DNA of 64,000 bases from Sphingomonas sp. SRS2 (GTDB taxonomy: Bacteria; Pseudomonadota; Alphaproteobacteria; Sphingomonadales; Sphingomonadaceae). This document shows positions 58,623-64,000 of the stretch, piece by piece. Position 1 is the first letter of the stretch, and the number at the start of each line of letters is the position of its first letter. The notes below the pieces were generated by a model. That model did no database searches. It had not been told where the DNA came from and was given only the letters and a program-made list of their open reading frames with translations. The position numbers and the translations under genes are program-made. The stretch covers positions 57,171-121,170 of the forward strand of contig NZ_LARW01000109.1 of NCBI RefSeq assembly GCF_000971055.1, written 5' to 3'.

Positions 58623-60224
58623 TCACATCCTGAACAGGCCGAACTGCGGTCGCTCTGGGATCGGCGCGTTCAGCGTGGTGGAGAGGGCGAGGCCAAGGAC
58701 GTCGCGGGTCTGGGCGGGGTCGATGATGCCGTCGTCCCACATGCGCGCGGTGGCGTAATAGGGGTTGCCCTCATCCTCATATTTCTGACGGATCGGGGCC
58801 TTGAAGGCTTCGGCCTCCTCGGGCGTCCATTTCTCGGCATCGCGGTGGACGGTGGCGAGGACCGACGCGGCCTGCTCGCCGCCCATCACGCTGATCCGCG
58901 CATTGGGCCAGCTGAACAGGAAGCGCGGCTGATAGGCGCGGCCGCACATGCCGTAATTGCCCGCGCCGAAGCTGCCGCCGATCAGCACGGTGATCTTCGG
59001 CACGCTCGCGGTCGCCACCGCGGTGACGAGCTTCGCGCCATTCTTGGCGATGCCCTCGGCTTCATATTTGCCGCCGACCATGAAGCCCGAGATGTTCTGG
59101 AGGAACAGCAGCGGAGTGCGGCGCTGGCAGGCGAGCTCGATGAAGTGCGCGCCCTTGAGCGCACTTTCCGAGAAGAGCACGCCGTTATTTGCCAGGATCG
59201 CGACCGGCTGGCCCCAGATATGCGCGAAGCCGCACACCAGGGTGGTGCCGTAGAGCGCCTTGAACTCGTGGAAGTCCGACCCGTCGACGATCCGCGCGAT
59301 CACCTCATGCACGTCATAGGGCGCGCGGACATCCTGCGGCACGATCCCGTAGAGCTCAGCGGGATCATATTTTGGCGGGCGCGGTTCGGCGCGGTTGACG
59401 GTCGCGGGCGAGGACGGCTGGAGAGTCGCGACGATGTCGCGGACGATCAGCAGCGCATGTTCGTCATTCTCGGCGACATGGTCGACCACGCCCGACCTGC
59501 GGCCATGCGTCTCCGCGCCACCGAGCTCTTCGGCGCTGATCACCTCGCCGGTCGCGGCCTTTACCAGCGGCGGGCCGGCGAGGAAGATCGTGCCCTGGTT
59601 GCGGACGATCACGGTCTCATCGGACATGGCCGGGACATAGGCGCCGCCCGCGGTGCAGCTGCCCATCACGCAGGCGATCTGGGGAATGCCCTCCGACGAC
59701 ATCTGCGCCTGATTGTAGAAGATCCGCCCGAAATGGTCGCGGTCGGGAAAGACCTCGGCCTGGTGCGGCAGGTTCGCGCCGCCGGAATCGACGAGGTAAA
59801 TGCACGGCAGCCTGTTCTCGCGAGCGATCTCCTGCGCGCGCAGATGCTTCTTCACCGTCATCGGGAAATAGGCGCCGCCCTTCACCGTCGGATCATTGGC
59901 GACGATCAAGCATTCGCGGCCCTGAACCCGGCCGACGCCGGCGATCACCCCCGCACCCGCGGGGCCGCCCTGATCGTCATACATGCCGTTGGCGGCGAGC
60001 TGGCCGATTTCGAGGAAGGGTGAACCGGGGTCGAGCAGGCGGTGGACGCGGTCGCGCGGCAGCAGCTTGCCGCGCGACACGTGGCGCTCGCGATGCGCCT
60101 CCGATCCGCCGAGTGCGGCGGTGGCGACGCGGTCGCGCAGCTCGTCCGCCAGCGCGCGATTATGCGCGGCATTGGCGGCGAAGCCTTCGCTGGCGGGGTC
60201 GGCGAGGGAGGCGAGGCGGGTCAT
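58623..60224 (-). CDS. liuB: 3-methylcrotonyl-CoA carboxylase beta (carboxyltransferase) subunit
   Basis: The 533-residue protein, of usual length, has the carboxyltransferase crotonase-like fold: [60 protein letters not shown] and [20 protein letters not shown]. It transfers carboxyl from biotin to 3-methylcrotonyl-CoA in leucine degradation. Its start overlaps the isovaleryl-CoA dehydrogenase stop (ATGA). Confidence 0.93.
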   Translation of the reverse strand: MTRLASLADPASEGFAANAAHNRALADELRDRVATAALGGSEAHRERHVSRGKLLPRDRVHRLLDPGSPFLEIGQLAANGMYDDQGGPAGAGVIAGVGRVQGRECLIVANDPTVKGGAYFPMTVKKHLRAQEIARENRLPCIYLVDSGGANLPHQAEVFPDRDHFGRIFYNQAQMSSEGIPQIACVMGSCTAGGAYVPAMSDETVIVRNQGTIFLAGPPLVKAATGEVISAEELGGAETHGRRSGVVDHVAENDEHALLIVRDIVATLQPSSPATVNRAEPRPPKYDPAELYGIVPQDVRAPYDVHEVIARIVDGSDFHEFKALYGTTLVCGFAHIWGQPVAILANNGVLFSESALKGAHFIELACQRRTPLLFLQNISGFMVGGKYEAEGIAKNGAKLVTAVATASVPKITVLIGGSFGAGNYGMCGRAYQPRFLFSWPNARISVMGGEQAASVLATVHRDAEKWTPEEAEAFKAPIRQKYEDEGNPYYATARMWDDGIIDPAQTRDVLGLALSTTLNAPIPERPQFGLFRM

Positions 60225-61378
60225 GCGGCGATCAGCTCGCGGCCGATCAGCATGCGGCGAATCTCGTTGGTCCCCGCGCCGATGTCGAGCAGCTTGGCGT
60301 CGCGCATGTAGCGCTCGACCGGCCAGTCCTTCGTATAGCCCGCGCCGCCCAGCGCCTGCACCGCCTCATTGGCGACCTTCACCGCATTCTCGCTGGCGAG
60401 GAGAATCGCGCCCGCCGCGTCGAAGCGGGTCGTCCGCCCGGCATCGCAGTTGCGCGCCACCGCATAGACATAGGCGCGCGCCGAATTGAGCGCGACATAC
60501 ATGTCGGCGATTTTCGCCTGCATCAGCTGAAACGCGCCGATCGGCTGGCCGAACTGCTTGCGCTCGCGGACATAGGGCAAGACGGTGTCGAGACAGGCCT
60601 GCATGATGCCGAGCTGGATGCCGGCGAGCACGGTGCGCTCATAGTCGAGCCCCGACATCAGGACGCCGACGCCGCCGCCGACCGGGCCCATCACATTCTC
60701 CTCGGGAACCTCACAATCGTCGAACACCAGTTCGGCGGTGGGCGAGCCGCGCATCCCGACCTTTTCGATCTTCTGCCCGATCGAAAAACCCTTCATCCCC
60801 TTCTCGATGATAAAGGTGGTGATCGCGCGCGACGGCTTGTCGTCGCTGCCGCCGGTCTTGGCATAGACGACCAGCGTGTCGGCATAGGTCGCGTTGGTGA
60901 TCCAGAATTTGGTGCCGTTGAGGATGTAGCGGTCGCCCTTCTTCTCGGCCTTGAGCTTCATCGAGACCACGTCCGATCCGGCCCCCGCCTCGGACATGGC
61001 GAGGCTGCCGACATGCTCGCCCGAGATCAGCTTGGGGAGATATTTCGCCTTCTGCTCGGCATTGGCCCAGCGGCGGATCTGGTTGACGCACAAGTTCGAG
61101 TGCGCGCCATAGGACAGGCCGATCGATGCCGAGGCGCGGGCAACTTCCTCCTGCGCCACGACATGTTCGAGATAGCCGAGGCCGAGGCCGCCATCCTCTT
61201 CCGCGACGGTGATACCATGCAGGCCCAGCGCGCCCATTTCGGGCCACAGCTCGGTCGGGAACCAGTCGTCGGCGTCGATCTTCGCGGCAAGCGGCGCGAT
61301 GCGGTCGGCGGCGAAGCGCGCCGTCGAGTCCCTGATGGTGTCGGCCATTTCGCCGAGCCCGAAGTCGAAATCTGCCAT
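60221..61378 (-). CDS. liuA: Isovaleryl-CoA dehydrogenase
   Basis: The protein has 385 residues from ATG 61378 behind GGAGAGG. The acyl-CoA dehydrogenase fold shows [37 protein letters not shown], and the isovaleryl-type catalytic glutamate in [11 protein letters not shown]; the end has [21 protein letters not shown]-dependent first step of isovaleryl-CoA oxidation. It is the first gene of the liu operon here; liuC and liuE are not in the window. Confidence 0.9.
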   Translation of the reverse strand: MADFDFGLGEMADTIRDSTARFAADRIAPLAAKIDADDWFPTELWPEMGALGLHGITVAEEDGGLGLGYLEHVVAQEEVARASASIGLSYGAHSNLCVNQIRRWANAEQKAKYLPKLISGEHVGSLAMSEAGAGSDVVSMKLKAEKKGDRYILNGTKFWITNATYADTLVVYAKTGGSDDKPSRAITTFIIEKGMKGFSIGQKIEKVGMRGSPTAELVFDDCEVPEENVMGPVGGGVGVLMSGLDYERTVLAGIQLGIMQACLDTVLPYVRERKQFGQPIGAFQLMQAKIADMYVALNSARAYVYAVARNCDAGRTTRFDAAGAILLASENAVKVANEAVQALGGAGYTKDWPVERYMRDAKLLDIGAGTNEIRRMLIGRELIAA

Positions 61379-61456
61379 GCCTGCCTCTCCAGCGCGGTTG
61401 TCGTCCCCTGATAAGCCGGGAGCGATCATAAGAAAAATTGAAATAAACCGTGGAAC

Positions 61457-61477
61457 ATCATAGATATCACCTATGAT
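61457..61477. promoter_or_regulatory. Probable LysR-type operator
   Basis: The perfect inverted repeat ATCATAG-N7-CTATGAT (61457-61477) lies in the divergent region between liuA and the LysR gene and overlaps the LysR start codon at 61473. Position and dyad shape fit autoregulation by the LysR protein; control of liu is possible. Confidence 0.55.
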
Positions 61478-62369
61478 CGACCGCTATCTCCTGCGCTATT
61501 TCCTGGCGGTGATCGACCAAGGCAATTTCTCGAAAGCCGCCGCCTATTGCAACGTCTCTCAGCCGACGCTCTCGGCGGGCATCGCCAAACTGGAAACGCT
61601 GCTCGGCCGCCCCTTGTTCAACCGCACCAACCGGCGGGTCGAACTGACCGAGGCCGCGGTGCAGCTGGCGGGGCATGCGCGCCGGATCGAAGCCGAGTTT
61701 GCGGCGGCAGAGCGCGATGTGCAGCAGGCGTCTACCCAGACGACGATTCGACTGGGGATATTGTCTTCGATACCGTCGGCATGGATCGAGGATTATGCCG
61801 TCGCTCTGCGCGATAGCGGGGCTGGCGAGCGGGTCGAGTTCATCGAGGCGCGCGAGCGCGACCTGACCGAGCGGCTGGCGCGCGGTAGCCTCGATGCGGC
61901 GTTGACTGTGGTCCGTGACGATGTGCGCTTCCCGGCGGAACGGCTGTTCAGCGAAGGCTATGCTCTGGCGATGGCGGCGACGCATCCGCTTGCCGGCCGC
62001 GACCTTATCGACGGCGCCGATCTGGCGGGCGAGCCGATGATCGTGCGGCGGTATTGCGAACTGCTGTCCGACACCAGCCGCTATTTCACCGCGCGGGGCG
62101 TGCGGCCCTTTTTCCCCGCGCGGGTCACCAGCGATGATCGCGCGCTGCGGCTGGTCCGCGCCGGGCTTGGGCTGACCGTCATGCCCGATTGTTTCCACGC
62201 GCCCGGCGTCGTGCGTCCGCGCCTAGCCGATTTTCCTTTCACCCGCGAGATCGGGTTGCTCTTCGGCACCCATGCCGATGCGCGGCTGCGTGGCCGCAAA
62301 GCGCTGACACTGCTCGCCGAGGCCGTCGAAAACCGTTCAGCCGATGGGTTTGCGCGCCACCCTGTGTAG
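61473..62369 (+). CDS. LysR-family transcriptional regulator
   Basis: The 298-residue protein has an N-terminal winged helix-turn-helix (YFLAVIDQGNFSKAAAYCNV then SQPTLSAGIAKLE) and a periplasmic-binding-like effector domain from about residue 90. It is divergent from liuA with 94 bp between them, so it may regulate leucine degradation, though sphingomonad liu operons often use other regulators. Effector unknown. Confidence 0.88.
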   Translation: MIDRYLLRYFLAVIDQGNFSKAAAYCNVSQPTLSAGIAKLETLLGRPLFNRTNRRVELTEAAVQLAGHARRIEAEFAAAERDVQQASTQTTIRLGILSSIPSAWIEDYAVALRDSGAGERVEFIEARERDLTERLARGSLDAALTVVRDDVRFPAERLFSEGYALAMAATHPLAGRDLIDGADLAGEPMIVRRYCELLSDTSRYFTARGVRPFFPARVTSDDRALRLVRAGLGLTVMPDCFHAPGVVRPRLADFPFTREIGLLFGTHADARLRGRKALTLLAEAVENRSADGFARHPV

Positions 62370-62443
62370 GATTGGCCCATCCGGGTCCGTCCTTGCTGCG
62401 TGCGGCGCGTTGATGCGCGCATGAACGAGGAGAGGAGAGTGTC

Positions 62444-62797
62444 ATGGCCTATGTCGACGGTTTCATTGTCGCCGTGCCCCGGGACAAGATCGACGCCTAT
62501 ATCAAGATGGCGGAAACTGCGCGGGACGTGTGGATGGAGCTGGGCGCCCTATCCTATGTCGAAGCGCTGGCCGACGACGTCTCGCCGGGCGAGTTGACCA
62601 GCTTCCCGCGCGCGGTTCAGCTCAAGGACGACGAGACCGTCGTCTTCTCCTGGATCACCTATGAGTCGCGCGAATCGCGTGATGCGATCATGAAGAAGGT
62701 GATGGACGACCCGCGGATGAAGGACGGCATGGAAAATATGCCGTTCGATGGCAAACGCATGATCTATGGTGGGTTCAGGACCATCGTCGAAAGCTGA
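62444..62797 (+). CDS. DUF1428 family protein
   Basis: The 117-residue protein starts MAYVDGFIVAVPRDKIDAYI, the signature of DUF1428 (YbaA-like), a dimeric alpha/beta ABM-type fold, with VFSWITYESRESRDAIMKKV and MPFDGKRMIYGGF. GAGGAGAG precedes the start. Function unknown. 11 bp upstream of the GFA gene. Confidence 0.88.
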   Translation: MAYVDGFIVAVPRDKIDAYIKMAETARDVWMELGALSYVEALADDVSPGELTSFPRAVQLKDDETVVFSWITYESRESRDAIMKKVMDDPRMKDGMENMPFDGKRMIYGGFRTIVES

Positions 62798-62807
62798 GGG
62801 GGATAGA

Positions 62808-63158
62808 ATGGCGTTTGAAGGAAGCTGTCATTGCGGCAAGGTGGCGTTCGCGGTGGAGGCCGATCCCCCGGCGAAAGCGATGCAGTGCAATTGCTCGCAC
62901 TGCCGGCGCAAGGGCTTCCTGCTTGCCTTCTTTCCGGTCGATCAGTTCACGCTGCTGCGCGGCGAGGACGATCTAAAGAGCTATCTCTTCTACAGGCATG
63001 CCATCGAGCATTGCTTCTGCACGACCTGCGGCACCCAGCCCTTCGCACAAGGTAAGACGCCCGGCGGCGGCGAGATCCGCGCGGTCAATCTGCGCTGCGT
63101 CGAGACGATCGATCCGGAGGCGTTGGAGATTCAGAAGATCGATGGGGCGAGCTTCTGA
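62808..63158 (+). CDS. GFA/CENP-V-family protein
   Basis: The 116-residue protein has the two-zinc pattern of the family: GSCHCGKVAFAVEADPP, CNCSHCRRKGFLLAFF, and CFCTTCGTQPFAQG. Members are called glutathione-dependent formaldehyde-activating enzymes, though most have other or unknown roles. TGATG junction with the DUF72 gene. Confidence 0.85.
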   Translation: MAFEGSCHCGKVAFAVEADPPAKAMQCNCSHCRRKGFLLAFFPVDQFTLLRGEDDLKSYLFYRHAIEHCFCTTCGTQPFAQGKTPGGGEIRAVNLRCVETIDPEALEIQKIDGASF

Positions 63159-63967
63159 TGGCGGGCGGCCAGAAAGGCGGGCAAGCCTATGTCGGCGTCG
63201 GCGGCTGGACCTATGAGCCGTGGCGCGACAATTTCTATCCTAAGGGTTTGGCCCAGGCGCGCGAGCTGCAATATGCCAGCGAGCATCTTACCGCGATCGA
63301 GATCAACGGCACCTATTACGGCACGCAGAAACGCGAAAGCTGGACCAAATGGGCGGAAACCGTACCGGAGGGCTTCGTCTTCGCGGTCAAGGCGTCGCGC
63401 TTCTGCACCAACCGGAAGGTGCTCGCCGAAGGCGCGGAGTCGATCGGCAAATTCCTCAATCAGGGCATTGCCGAACTGGGGCCCAAGCTCGGCCCGGTCC
63501 TGTGGCAATTCATGCCGACCAAGAAATTTGACCCAGTGGATTTCGCCGGCTTCCTGAAGCTGTTGCCGCAGGAGCAGGAAGGCGTCGCGCTGCGCCATGC
63601 GCTCGAGGTGCGGCACGACAGTTTCGTCTGTCCAGAGTTCGTCGATCTGGCGCGCGACCATGGCTGCGCGATCGTTTTCGCCGACCATGAAAGCTATCCC
63701 GGCATCGCCGATCTCACCGCGTCCTTCGTCTATGCGAGATTGCAGCAAAGTCGCAGCAATGAACCGACCGGCTATGACGCGGACGAACTCAGCCGCTGGG
63801 CAGCGGCGACGCGCGCATGGACCGGGGGCAAGGCGCCGCCCGGCCTGCCCTATGTTACGGAGCCGCCGTCACCGGCGGCGGCGCGCGACGCCTTTGTCTT
63901 CTTCATCAGCGGCGCGAAGGAGCGCAACCCGGCTGCGGCGCAGGCGCTGATCGCGCAATTGTCCTGA
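63158..63967 (+). CDS. DUF72 family protein (YecE-like TIM barrel)
   Basis: The 269-residue protein starts QAYVGVGGWTYEPWRDNFYP, with EINGTYYGTQKRESWTKWAE and LGPVLWQFMPTKKFDP, HALEVRHDSFVCPEF and SFVYARLQ, all typical of DUF72. Complete. The reaction is unknown. It ends 33 bp before the window edge; that tail holds nothing assignable. Confidence 0.88.
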   Translation: MAGGQKGGQAYVGVGGWTYEPWRDNFYPKGLAQARELQYASEHLTAIEINGTYYGTQKRESWTKWAETVPEGFVFAVKASRFCTNRKVLAEGAESIGKFLNQGIAELGPKLGPVLWQFMPTKKFDPVDFAGFLKLLPQEQEGVALRHALEVRHDSFVCPEFVDLARDHGCAIVFADHESYPGIADLTASFVYARLQQSRSNEPTGYDADELSRWAAATRAWTGGKAPPGLPYVTEPPSPAAARDAFVFFISGAKERNPAAAQALIAQLS

Positions 63968-64000
63968 CTGCATTTGTCACGGTCGGCCGAGCCGAACATC

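Noticed and set aside
58446..61411. Two frames of 463-525 residues opposite liuB and liuA
   Set aside because: Antisense shadows of well-recognised enzymes; composition is unlike a protein.

Overview
The window is high-GC alphaproteobacterial DNA, most likely from a sphingomonad (Sphingomonadales). The clues are GC-rich third positions, a PEP-CTERM secreted protein beside an EpsD-type lipoprotein, a GapR/DUF2312-family protein, and phage genes of types common in that order. I ran no search, so all family names come from reading motifs and protein patterns.

Layout. (1) Positions 1-9041 hold part of a first prophage (called phi1). An early lytic operon reads left and leaves the window, truncated in a DUF5131 gene. 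A Cro-like gene, an operator cluster and an XRE/S24 repressor follow. A rightward operon of ten translationally coupled genes then ends in a tyrosine integrase 50 bp before a tRNA-Gly(TCC) gene (9042-9115). (2) A second, apparently complete prophage of about 43 kb (phi2) runs from inside the 3' end of that tRNA (crossover near 9104/9105) to a matching half-site at 52246/52247. From the left it has: a leftward integration operon ending in a large serine recombinase; HIRAN and secreted-protein cargo; an S24 repressor and a divergent Cro; early and replication genes (CII-like, sliding clamp, DUF5131, two adenine methyltransferases, SSB, CHC2 primase, GapR-like, D5/P4 helicase) and an iteron cluster; an HNH-terminase-portal-protease-capsid module of HK97 type; a siphovirus tail module; tail fibre; lysis genes with nested Rz/Rz1; HicAB; a Mom-like DNA modification gene; and a membrane protein at the right end. 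(3) Positions 52258-64000 are host chromosome: EpsD-like lipoprotein, PEP-CTERM protein, GAF histidine kinase, small membrane proteins, an amidase remnant, an isovaleryl-CoA/3-methylcrotonyl-CoA (leucine) degradation operon interrupted by a DUF559 cassette with inverted-repeat ends, a LysR regulator, and DUF1428, GFA and DUF72 genes.

How it works together. phi1 and phi2 lie head to head as mirror images and share at least six homologous early or integration-operon genes. They use different recombinase classes and different operator sequences (core TCCGATAATCGGA in phi1, ACAAAAGTTTTGT in phi2). In both, the operator occurs at the repressor/cro promoters and again in front of the integration operon, so the repressor probably silences integration and excision genes together with the lytic genes.

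The most notable points are: a 48-bp dyad attP that can be rebuilt for the serine recombinase; an att site inside the recombinase 3' end, so integration changes the protein's C-terminus; the iteron-like cluster beside the helicase; and the DUF559 cassette, whose inverted-repeat hairpins show a compensatory change.
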